A stretch of DNA of 64,000 bases from JBBQNJ01 sp038329845 (GTDB lineage Bacteria > Planctomycetota > Phycisphaerae > Tepidisphaerales > Tepidisphaeraceae). The translations under genes and the position numbers were made by a program. The notes beneath the pieces were generated by a model. It saw only the letters and a program-made list of their open reading frames with translations. It was not told the DNA's origin and did not search any database. This document shows, in pieces, positions 50,609 to 58,611 of this stretch (its first letter is position 1; each line of letters opens with the position of its first letter). The stretch spans positions 15,899 through 79,898 of the forward strand of contig JBBQNJ010000009.1 of NCBI GenBank assembly GCA_038329845.1, read 5' to 3'.

Positions 50609-50962
50609 ATGTTTGACGCACTTAAAAATCTTGGCGGCTTGGGCAACCTCGGGGAGTTGATGCGCAAGGCGGGCAAGATGAAGGAGCAGTTCGATACGAT
50701 GCGGGCCGAGCTGGCAAAAAAGACGGTGAGCGCCGATGCGGGCGCGGGGATCGTCGAAGCGACGGTCAACGGACAGCTCGAGCTGGTGAGGATGAAGATC
50801 GACCCGACGCGGATCAACCCCTCGGACAACGAGATGCTCGAGGACCTGATCGTCGCTGCCGTCCGCGCCGCCCAATCCAAGGCCCAGGCCATGATGCAGG
50901 AAGCCCTGCGCAAAGTCGCCGAAGATTCCGACCTGCCCATCCCGCCGGGGATGATGCCGTAG
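50609..50962 (+). CDS. ybaB: YbaB/EbfC nucleoid-associated protein
   Basis: The 117-residue protein has the YbaB pattern: an N-terminal helix rich in G/L/K (MFDALKNLGGLGNLGELMRK), MKEQFDTMRAELAKKTV, the beta core GIVEATVNGQLELVRMKIDP, and the C-terminal helix VAAVRAAQSKAQAMMQEALR. Family proteins are homodimers that bind DNA without strict specificity. It follows dnaX by 14 bases with AAAGGAA in between, the usual dnaX-ybaB order; recR, which often comes next, is absent. Confidence 0.93.
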   Translation: MFDALKNLGGLGNLGELMRKAGKMKEQFDTMRAELAKKTVSADAGAGIVEATVNGQLELVRMKIDPTRINPSDNEMLEDLIVAAVRAAQSKAQAMMQEALRKVAEDSDLPIPPGMMP

Positions 50963-51104
50963 GGGCGCGCATCAAGTGCATAGTGAGATGTGCGATGTGC
51001 GATTGGCCGCGTCTGGTAGTGGAGGCGATGCCAACTGGGCGCGCAACCCCACCCGGCACGAGTGAACGCACCGGGTGGGGATCAAGCGGAGGTTAAGGCG
51101 GCAT

Positions 51105-51221
51105 TCACCGCGGGGCGACGACGGGGGTGGCCGTGTCGCCGATCTCACCGGACGCCCGGCAGCCCACCATGGCGGTGGCGAACATCCCAAGAGCCAACAG
51201 TGTAAATAGCATTCGCATCAT
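51105..51221 (-). CDS. Small lipoprotein 2 (38 residues, entericidin-like size)
   Basis: The frame MMRMLFTLLALGMFATAMVG then CRASGEIGDTATPVVAPR is a complete mini-lipoprotein: basic start, hydrophobic segment, lipobox MVGC and a short acidic tail. AAAGGAAGG lies five to twelve bases before the start. It is a paralogue of the gene at 51258-51368, with which it shares LxALGM.A.A.VGC.AS.EI. The size recalls entericidin-type lipoproteins; a role in the envelope is inferred. Confidence 0.75.
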   Translation of the reverse strand: MMRMLFTLLALGMFATAMVGCRASGEIGDTATPVVAPR

Positions 51222-51257
51222 AGTACCTTCCTTTCGGCGAAAACGCCGGTTTGTGAA

Positions 51258-51368
51258 CTAGCGGACGAAACTCGTCGCATTGGGGTCGATCTCGGCTGAT
51301 GCCTTGCATCCAACAAGCGCGACGGCAAGCATTCCCAACGCGACGCATGTAAGAAGAATCCGACGCAT
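51258..51368 (-). CDS. Small lipoprotein 1 (36 residues)
   Basis: The frame MRRILLTCVALGMLAVALVG then CKASAEIDPNATSFVR is a complete mini-lipoprotein with lipobox LVGC. AAAGGAAC precedes ATG 51368. It lies 36 bases upstream of its paralogue on the same strand, so the two are probably co-transcribed. The shared motif after the lipidated cysteine (C[KR]AS.EI) supports a recent duplication followed by divergence. Confidence 0.75.
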   Translation of the reverse strand: MRRILLTCVALGMLAVALVGCKASAEIDPNATSFVR

Positions 51369-51645
51369 AAGACGTTCCTTTCCGAAAAAAGAAAAACTCG
51401 ATTATTCGGATGGACCATCGCAAGCGGCGTGCCGAACGGATGTGACCCTGCGAATCGCTCGCCTGCTGAGATTGTCATGCCAGATTGTCGCTACTTGCGA
51501 AGCCGACCGGACATTTTTCGGTCTGTCGCCGAGCCGCGCCCGCCGGCATCGTCGGCTCGACTGTGCCGCCGGCGGGTTCGGGGATTGGCAATCCGAATCC
51601 CCGGCGGGTAAGAATCGAAGCGTGACGCGTTCTTCTTTTGGGTCC

Positions 51646-53709
51646 ATGCCGATGCCGATCCGCCCGTTGTTCGCCTGGATAATCGCACTGGCTTGGCCAG
51701 TGACCTTCTGTACTCACGCCTTGGGCGATGCTCCGGCGGCACCGACGTTCAACAGCGCGCGCTACATGCGCCTGGCCGAGGTCCGCGTGGGAATGACCGG
51801 CCACGGCCTGAGCGTCTTTAAGGGAACGAAGGTCGAGCGATTCGAGGTCGAGGTTCTGTCGGTGCTGCGAAACTTCAACCCCGGACATGATGTAATCCTG
51901 GTGCGCTGCGCCGGGGCGAACCTGGAACATACCGGCAGCATCGCCGGCATGAGCGGCTCGCCGATCTACCTGCGCGACGAGAAGGGCCGCGAGCGGATGG
52001 TCGGGGCGTTCGCGTACGGCTGGCCGTTGATGAAAGACCCGGTCGGGGGGGTGCAGCCGATCGAATATATGCTCGAAGTGGGGGAAAGAAGAGATGAAGG
52101 AGGGGAGAAGCAGAGGGACGAAGGCACGGCGGCACGGCGGGACGAAGGGGGGGAGGGTCGGGAAGTGCTTGCGTCGGCGGTCCGCTTTCCATCGTCCACG
52201 TTTCACTATTCACCTTCCAGGTTCGAGTATCCGCCGGAGGTTCAGGCGCGGATGGGAGGGGCGGATGAAGATGCGACACGGTTGCGACCGCTGGGCACGC
52301 CGTTGATGGCGGCGGGGGTTTCGGGGCAGTGGCTGGCGGGTTTCGCCCCGATGCTGGGGGCGCAGGGGCTGATCGCGTTGCAGGCGGGCACTGGCGTCGC
52401 GGCGGCGGCGACGACGAACAACGCGGCGGCCGAAGCGCCCCCGTTCGTCCCCGGGGGCGTGCTGGCGGTGCCGCTGCTGACCGGCGACATCGAGATGTCG
52501 GCGATCGGGACGGTCACCGACGTCATCGGCGATCGGGTCATCGGGTTCGGCCATCCGTTCAACAACGAAGGCCCCGTGAGCCTGCCGATGGGCACTGGAC
52601 AGATCAACACCGTGATCGCCAACCTCACGACCAGCTTCAAACTTGGATCGCTGACGCAAATCCGCGGTACGCTGCTGTCGGACCAATTGGTGGGCGTATC
52701 CGGCCGGATCGGCGCAGCGCCCGCGATGATCCCGATGGAGTTCACCGTCCGCTACGAAGACTCGAAATCGCCGCGAACATTGCGCTGCAAGGCCGCGTTA
52801 CATCCGCGCCTCACCCCGCTGATCGCCGCGTTGGCGCTGGGATCAAGCCTGAGTACCCCGCGTGAGCTGCCGCAATATCACACGCTGGAGTATGAGCTGA
52901 ACCTGGAGTTCACCGATGGCCGAACGGTGCGGGTCAGCAATACCATGGTCAACGCCTCGCCCGCCGAGCTGTTTTACGAGATCGGCAACCCGATGCTGGC
53001 GGCGGCGGAGAACCCCTTCGCGCAGGTGCTGGTCCGCAAGGTCAGCGGCGAGATCCGGGTGATCCCGCGTGCCCGGCAGGCGACGGTGGTGTCGGTGAAT
53101 CTGGCGCGGCTGAAGTACCGGCCGGGAGAGACGATCAAGGCCGACGTGGTGTATCGCCCGTTCCGCGGAGATGAGTCGATCCTGCCGATCGAAGTGCCGC
53201 TGCCGCGCGACCTGCCGGACGGGACGTACCAGTTCAGCGTCAACGACTGGCGCCGCCATCTCGAGCAGGAACACAGCGCCCGCCCGTTCCGGTTCAATGC
53301 CGAGAGCATCGACGAGGTGTTCGCGGTGGTGCGCGATATCGGCGGGGTGCGTCGAGATGCGCTGTACGTGCGTCTGATGCGCCAGCCGGATGGGGTGGCG
53401 ATCGGGCGGGTGGCGATGCCGCAACTGCCATCGTCGATGCGTCAGGTGCTGCTGAACGCCGGGCGCAGCGACACGACGGCCTTCGTCAGCTCCACGGTGA
53501 CGATCATCCCGACGCATTACGTGATGGACGCGACGGCCCAGTTCACGATCACGATCGATCGCAACGCCCGGGTCGAGACGGGCCATCGTCCGGGCGATGC
53601 CGAGCCAGCACCCCCCCGGGCCAATGAGCCATCCCGCCCGAACCCCGGCGCGGCGCACGAACGGCCGCAGGCCCAGCCCAAAGACAAGGGAACGCATGAT
53701 GAACCGTAA
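51646..53709 (+). CDS. Exported SpoIVB-type (S55) peptidase-like protein
   Basis: The 687-residue protein has a signal peptide (about 1-28). The S55 domain has RVGMTGHGLSVFKGTKVERF (candidate catalytic His53), DVILVRCAGANLEHTGSIAG and MSGSPIYL, where Ser103 in GMSGSP is the expected nucleophile, then a second family segment ending GFGHPFNN. In Bacillus SpoIVB this fold cleaves a signalling protein across a membrane. Residues about 146-194 (ERRDEGGEKQRDEGTAARRD...) are Arg/Glu/Gly-rich and look like repetitive DNA inserted in frame. The second half (about 300-640) is a beta-rich exported region. ATG 51646 starts the signal peptide. The downstream gene overlaps its end. Confidence 0.78.
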   Translation: MPMPIRPLFAWIIALAWPVTFCTHALGDAPAAPTFNSARYMRLAEVRVGMTGHGLSVFKGTKVERFEVEVLSVLRNFNPGHDVILVRCAGANLEHTGSIAGMSGSPIYLRDEKGRERMVGAFAYGWPLMKDPVGGVQPIEYMLEVGERRDEGGEKQRDEGTAARRDEGGEGREVLASAVRFPSSTFHYSPSRFEYPPEVQARMGGADEDATRLRPLGTPLMAAGVSGQWLAGFAPMLGAQGLIALQAGTGVAAAATTNNAAAEAPPFVPGGVLAVPLLTGDIEMSAIGTVTDVIGDRVIGFGHPFNNEGPVSLPMGTGQINTVIANLTTSFKLGSLTQIRGTLLSDQLVGVSGRIGAAPAMIPMEFTVRYEDSKSPRTLRCKAALHPRLTPLIAALALGSSLSTPRELPQYHTLEYELNLEFTDGRTVRVSNTMVNASPAELFYEIGNPMLAAAENPFAQVLVRKVSGEIRVIPRARQATVVSVNLARLKYRPGETIKADVVYRPFRGDESILPIEVPLPRDLPDGTYQFSVNDWRRHLEQEHSARPFRFNAESIDEVFAVVRDIGGVRRDALYVRLMRQPDGVAIGRVAMPQLPSSMRQVLLNAGRSDTTAFVSSTVTIIPTHYVMDATAQFTITIDRNARVETGHRPGDAEPAPPRANEPSRPNPGAAHERPQAQPKDKGTHDEP

Positions 53710-56116
53710 GCTTATTTCCCCCGGCCCGACCGGCACCCAGTGGGCGGCAGTCTCGATCCTACTGGGGATCATGGCCTGGACCGCGATCGGCCACGGCGCT
53801 ACGGCATCGCATTGGAGCCACACCACCGACGCCGATTTCAAGGCTGGTGCGTTCGACAACGTCGTGGCGACCAACCTGGGCGATCTAAAATTGTCCCGCC
53901 GGATCAAGGTCCTGCTCGAGCAGGATCCGCAAGTCAGTTCGGTCTACTCGATGGCGCGGACTGGCGATGGGACGGTCTACGCCGCCACCGGCCCGCGCGG
54001 GATCGTTCTGCGCATCCAAGACGGACTCGTCGAGCGGGCGTTGACGCTGGGGCAGACCACCAACCTGCTGTCGATCCTTGCGATGGATGATGGAACGCTG
54101 CTGCTGGGCACGGGAGGAGACCGCGGGCGGGTGCTGAAGGTCGATCCGAAGCAGCCCAAGGCCAAGCCCGTCGAGATATTCTCGTCGCCGGACGTGCAAT
54201 ACATCTGGGACATGCGGCGAGCGCCGGACGGGATGCTTTACCTGGCGACCGGGCCGCACGGAAAACTCTACGAGGTCAATCCCGAGGGTAAATCGCGGGT
54301 GCTGCTCGACAGCGACGAACACAATCTACTGGGGCTGATCTTTGACGGCGGGGACATGCTCTACTTCGGAACCGATCCCAATGGGTTGGTTTACCGCGTC
54401 AATCGGCACAGCGGCGAATCGTTCATTCTGTACGATGCGCCCGAGAGCGAGGTGTCGGCGCTGGCGCTGGACGGTCGCGGGAATCTGTACGCCGGCACGT
54501 CCGAGGCGATCGAGGGTGCCAATTTTGACACCGCCACGGGCGGAGTTTCGGGTCGTCCGGAAGGAAAGACGACCGGGATGTCGATCCCGGCCGAGCCGCC
54601 GAAAAACCCCGCCCCGCCTCCGATCCCGTCACCGAATCCCGGTGAACCGAAGCCGATTCCCAAGTCGCCGGCTCAAGGCCTGTTGCTGGATCGCGGTTGG
54701 GACAGTCTGCGTGTTCAGTCGGCGATGATGGGGCTGGTCGAGGTGGGCGATGATTCAGGCTCATTGACCCCGCCGGGGACAGCGCCCAAGCCGGCGTTGG
54801 CGGGCGGAGCGTTGTCGCCCCCGCCGGGATCGCGGGCGGGCGCTGCGCAGGTGAAGCCCGAAGGCAACGCCATCTATCGGATCGATCCCGAAGGGTTCGT
54901 CAGCGAAGTCTTTCGACAGCCGGTGATGATCCTGTCGATCCTCGAGCAGGAAGGCCGGCTGCTGGTGGGGACCGGCAGCGATGGGCTGATCTACCAGGTC
55001 GATCCCGGTGCCGAAGAGACGATCGTACTGGCCAAAGCGCAGGGTCGTCAGGTCACGGCAATGCTGGGCGCGCCGGACCGGCGAGTCGTGCTGGGACTGG
55101 CCAACGCCGGCTCGATCGCCGAACTGGGCGCTGGGTTCGCCCCGACCGGAACCTACGTCAGCCCGGTACTCGACGCGGTGCAGATCAGCCGATTCGGCAA
55201 GGCGCGGCTGCATGGGCGTCTGCCCGACGGCGCCTCGCTCAGCTTCGCCACCCGCAGCGGCAACGTGCAGGACCCTTCCGGACAAGGTTGGTCGGCCTGG
55301 ACTCATGATCAGCCCGCCAACGAGTTTCTCGCCATCGACGCCAAGCCGGCCAGATTCCTGCAATACCGCCTGACCTTCACCACCACCAAGACCGATCAAT
55401 CGCCGATCGTCGATGAGGTGGATGTGGCGTATCAGTCGCCCAATCTCCCGCCGGTGGTCAAGTCGCTGAAGGTGGCGGCGGCGGCCCCGCCGGCGGCCGC
55501 CGAAGCCACCCCCGCGCCCGGAACGGTGGCCGATCACAGCCACATGACCGTGACCTGGGAGGCATCGGACCCCAACGCCGACCCGCTGAGGTATTCGTTG
55601 TCTCTGCGCGATTCGGAGCGCTCGCCTTGGGTTCTGCTCAAGGAGGGGATCAAAGAAACGACCTTCGATTGGGACACCCGCCAGACGGCCGATGGTCGAT
55701 ATCAGCTTCGACTGCTCGCCTCGGACGCCTTGGCGAATCCACCCGGTGCTGGACGGGACAATTCCAGGGTTTCCGACCCGGTGGTGGTGGACAACACCCC
55801 CCCGGCGATCGGGGATCTGGAATTGACCCGCCGCGGCGACGTGCTGACGGCGACGTTCCGGGCCGTGGACCAAACCGGGACCGTGGCGGCACTGGATTAT
55901 TCGATGGATTCGACCGAGGTCTGGCAAGCGGCGCTTCCTTTGGATAGTATCTGCGACAGCCCGGAGGAGCCGGTGCGGTTGGAGGTGTCGAAATTGACCC
56001 CCGGGCCGCATCGATTGACGCTTCGGGCGACCGATTCGCGAGGCAACCAGGGATACGTCAATGTCCTGGCGCCCGCCGAGGTTCCGGCGGGCGAAAAAGC
56101 GCCTGGCGGCGATTGA
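53696..56116 (+). CDS. Exported beta-propeller/fibronectin-type protein of unknown function
   Basis: The 806-residue protein has a signal peptide (about 1-35). Propeller-like repeats run from about 60 to 280 and 390 to 500: DGTVYAATGPRGIVLRIQDG, MLYLATGPHGKLYEVNPEGK, MLYFGTDPNGLVYRVNRHSG, NLYAGTSEAIEG, RLLVGTGSDGLIYQVDPGAE. A Pro-rich linker lies between them. The C-terminal part holds Ig/FN3-like domains (VTWEASDPNADPLRYSLSLR, PHRLTLRATDSRGNQGYV). ATG 53696 overlaps the peptidase gene by 14 bases, with AAGGGAA upstream, so the two are coupled. The pair may act together outside the cytoplasm; function is not known. Confidence 0.75.
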   Translation: MMNRKLISPGPTGTQWAAVSILLGIMAWTAIGHGATASHWSHTTDADFKAGAFDNVVATNLGDLKLSRRIKVLLEQDPQVSSVYSMARTGDGTVYAATGPRGIVLRIQDGLVERALTLGQTTNLLSILAMDDGTLLLGTGGDRGRVLKVDPKQPKAKPVEIFSSPDVQYIWDMRRAPDGMLYLATGPHGKLYEVNPEGKSRVLLDSDEHNLLGLIFDGGDMLYFGTDPNGLVYRVNRHSGESFILYDAPESEVSALALDGRGNLYAGTSEAIEGANFDTATGGVSGRPEGKTTGMSIPAEPPKNPAPPPIPSPNPGEPKPIPKSPAQGLLLDRGWDSLRVQSAMMGLVEVGDDSGSLTPPGTAPKPALAGGALSPPPGSRAGAAQVKPEGNAIYRIDPEGFVSEVFRQPVMILSILEQEGRLLVGTGSDGLIYQVDPGAEETIVLAKAQGRQVTAMLGAPDRRVVLGLANAGSIAELGAGFAPTGTYVSPVLDAVQISRFGKARLHGRLPDGASLSFATRSGNVQDPSGQGWSAWTHDQPANEFLAIDAKPARFLQYRLTFTTTKTDQSPIVDEVDVAYQSPNLPPVVKSLKVAAAAPPAAAEATPAPGTVADHSHMTVTWEASDPNADPLRYSLSLRDSERSPWVLLKEGIKETTFDWDTRQTADGRYQLRLLASDALANPPGAGRDNSRVSDPVVVDNTPPAIGDLELTRRGDVLTATFRAVDQTGTVAALDYSMDSTEVWQAALPLDSICDSPEEPVRLEVSKLTPGPHRLTLRATDSRGNQGYVNVLAPAEVPAGEKAPGGD

Positions 56117-56141
56117 ACTTTGTTTACCAGGCGAGAGTTCC

Positions 56142-56276
56142 ATGCATTACCCTCACAAGAAGAGCAAGATCAAGCGGGCGCGGAAAATCGGATTTCGCGC
56201 GCGGATGAGCACCAAGGCGGGCCGCGACACGATTAACCGCAAGCGTCGCGTCGGGCGGAAGGTTCAGGTCGTCTAG
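56142..56276 (+). CDS. rpmH: Ribosomal protein bL34
   Basis: The 44-residue protein MHYPHKKSKIKRARKIGFRA continues with RMSTKAGRDTINRKRRVGRK, the highly basic bL34 signature (K.SK.KR.R..GFRARM.T..GR...N.RR..GR). Length is typical. In most bacteria rpmH sits beside rnpA and dnaA; here it stands between an exported protein gene and a histidine kinase gene, 25 bases after the former. ATG 56142 is the start because conservation begins there. Confidence 0.93.
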   Translation: MHYPHKKSKIKRARKIGFRARMSTKAGRDTINRKRRVGRKVQVV

Positions 56277-56370
56277 GCGATTGCCGGCGGCGTCAGCGGC
56301 CGAGGCGGGGTTGCCAGGCGGGCACGGCGCCCCGGAACGTCGATCGGCCGGTCGGATCAGAATCGCGACC

Positions 56371-58431
56371 ATGCGTATCGGCATCCAAGCCAAGCTGGTG
56401 GGAACGCTCTTCATCGCCGGCTTCGTCCCCCTCGCCATGTCGCTGGGGACGATCGTGTTCACCCTCACCCGCGTGCGCACGCAAAGCGTCGGGCAGGCGT
56501 TCCGCGCCACGGCCCAGCAGGAGGCGTCGCTGCTGTCGGCCCTGCTGTTCGAGGAAGTCCAGGCCCTTCACACCCTCAGCCGCCTGCCGGGAACGCGCGA
56601 GTTTCTCGAAGCGGCCGACCGCACTCCCATCGATCGCGACCAGATCGCCTCGATCGAGGCGAAGTGGCCCGAGCTTCGACGGGAAGATTCCCCGTTAAGC
56701 CAAATTCTTAATAATCCATTGGCGCTGCGCTGGCAGGCGGCGCAGACCCAGCAGGCGCGTCTGGCTGAGGTGATGGTGACCGACGCCCACGGGCGGCTGA
56801 TCGCCGCGACGAACAAGACCAGCGACTATTTCCAAGCCGACGAGGACTGGTGGCAGGCATCCTACGCCGGCGGCGCCGGCAAGTTGCTGATCCAGGATGT
56901 CAGCTTTGATGAATCGGCGATCTCGGGACGGGGAACCATCGGCGCGCTGGTGGCGAACATCTGCATTCCGTTGTATTCAGCGCCGGAAGAACCGGCCCGC
57001 AAGGTGGTGGGCATTCTCAAGGCCTCGCTCGACGCGGCGTGGCTGGTGGATCAGATGGCGTCGATGTACGGCGGGGGGTACGCCGGGGACACGATGTGGC
57101 TGCTGCACGAAAACGGCTCGCCGGTGCCGGGATCGCTGCGAATTCACAGGGGACAGGCGAGCAACGGCGATTTCCCGGTGATCCCGCGGGAAACGCTCAG
57201 CGCCATCCGCAGCCGCAAGTTCGGGTGGATGGAAGATGCCCCGGTAGTGGGCCATCAGCTCCTGGCGTTCGCGGCGGTGCGATTGCCCGGCGACGCCATC
57301 CAGCGCGGGGCGCAGTGGTACGTGATCGTCGCCACCGACCGCGCCGAGGCGTTGGCGCCGATCCGCCGGGTCGGCTGGTTCGTCTTCATCGCCGGGGCGG
57401 TCGTCATCTTGCTTTGCTTTGCCGGCGGCTGGCTGGTCGCCCGCAACGAGATCATCAGGCCGTTGTTGATGCTTCGCCGCGGCGCGCTCGAGCTGGAGCG
57501 GGGGAACATCGACTTTCGCCTGGTGGCACCGGGCGACGCGGCGCGCGCCGGTGCCGCCGGCACGAGGGTCTTCCGAAATGATGAGATCGGGGGTCTGGCG
57601 CGGGGGTTCAATCGAATGGCCGATGAGATGCGCGACCAGTTGCAGCGGCTCGAGCACGCCGACCGGATCAAGCATCAATTCATCGACGTGGCCAGCCATG
57701 AGCTGCGCACGCCGGTAACTTACATCGTCGGGGCCACCCAGTTGATCCAGCGCGGCACCGGCCCGCTCGGTGCCTGCGCCCAGGGGCCGTGCGGGCCGGT
57801 ACTGGCCAAGATCATCAGCAAAGGCCAGCGGCTGGGGCGCATCGTCGAAAACATGATGAAGCTTCTCCAGGAAGATAACTACGGGTCGATGCTCAACGTC
57901 TCGCCGGTGAATCTGGCGGCGCTCACCGACGCCGTGCAGGGTGAACTCGAACCGTTTCTGAAAGAGCGCGGCCAGAAGCTAAGCGTGAGCGTGGCGCCCG
58001 ACACCCCTACAATTCGTGCCGATGAGGAAAAGGTTCGCGACATTTTGATGAACTTGCTAAGCAACGCGGTCCGCTTCTCGCCGGACGACTCGACGATCGA
58101 ATTGATGATCGCCGGGACCGAAACCGGGGGTGCCGAGTTTTCGGTGCGCGATCGAGGCTCGGGCATCCCGGCGGCGGATTTGCCGGTGCTGTTCGAGCCG
58201 TTTGCCGTCGCCGCCGCCAGCGACAGCGAGCGCCACATGAGCGGCGAATACGAACACGGCTCGCGCGGGATCGGGCTGGGCCTGAGCGTGGTCAAGCGGT
58301 TTGTCGAGCTGCACGGCGGGAGCGTTCGGGTGGAAAGCTCGCCGCAAGGAACCACTTTCCGGGTCATTCTGCCCGCCGCGCCGGCGCGGACCGATGAACC
58401 TGCCGAGGGGGCCAAACCAGGCGGTGCCTGA
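56371..58431 (+). CDS. Membrane sensor histidine kinase with periplasmic sensor and HAMP
   Basis: The 686-residue protein has TM1 (about 8-30), a large periplasmic Cache-like sensor (35-330, with VTDAHGRLIAATNKTSDYFQ and WQASYAGG), TM2 (335-357) and a HAMP region. HisKA follows with FIDVASHELRTPVTYIVG (His about 443), then HATPase_c with MNLLSNAVRFSP (N box), DRGSGIP (G1) and GIGLGLSVVKRFVELHGG (G2). It senses an extracellular small molecule and phosphorylates an unlinked response regulator. No regulator gene is adjacent. ATG 56371 starts the first membrane helix. Confidence 0.92.
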   Translation: MRIGIQAKLVGTLFIAGFVPLAMSLGTIVFTLTRVRTQSVGQAFRATAQQEASLLSALLFEEVQALHTLSRLPGTREFLEAADRTPIDRDQIASIEAKWPELRREDSPLSQILNNPLALRWQAAQTQQARLAEVMVTDAHGRLIAATNKTSDYFQADEDWWQASYAGGAGKLLIQDVSFDESAISGRGTIGALVANICIPLYSAPEEPARKVVGILKASLDAAWLVDQMASMYGGGYAGDTMWLLHENGSPVPGSLRIHRGQASNGDFPVIPRETLSAIRSRKFGWMEDAPVVGHQLLAFAAVRLPGDAIQRGAQWYVIVATDRAEALAPIRRVGWFVFIAGAVVILLCFAGGWLVARNEIIRPLLMLRRGALELERGNIDFRLVAPGDAARAGAAGTRVFRNDEIGGLARGFNRMADEMRDQLQRLEHADRIKHQFIDVASHELRTPVTYIVGATQLIQRGTGPLGACAQGPCGPVLAKIISKGQRLGRIVENMMKLLQEDNYGSMLNVSPVNLAALTDAVQGELEPFLKERGQKLSVSVAPDTPTIRADEEKVRDILMNLLSNAVRFSPDDSTIELMIAGTETGGAEFSVRDRGSGIPAADLPVLFEPFAVAAASDSERHMSGEYEHGSRGIGLGLSVVKRFVELHGGSVRVESSPQGTTFRVILPAAPARTDEPAEGAKPGGA

Positions 58432-58438
58432 CCGCGGG

Positions 58439-58550
58439 CGCACTTGATAAAACGCCCAGCGTCATTCCCAATCCGCAGCGGCTGGAACTGGTCCAAGGGT
58501 CCAGAGGCGCACGCGGCGCACTTGACAAAAGTCCCAGCGTCATTCCCAAT
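58439..58550. repeat. Imperfect 35-bp direct repeat
   Basis: GCGCACTTGATAAAACGCCC-AGCGTCATTCCCAAT (from 58439) and a copy with TTGACAAAAGTCCC (from 58514) are separated by about 40 bases. Each carries a -35-like TTGATA or TTGACA but no good -10. They lie between the histidine kinase stop and the exoprotein start. Confidence 0.75.
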
Positions 58551-58611
58551 ATCGTCCCGCCCGATCAGCGCCCCGCGGTGGGTGCCATCGGCGAACTCAC
58601 CGGGAGATCTC

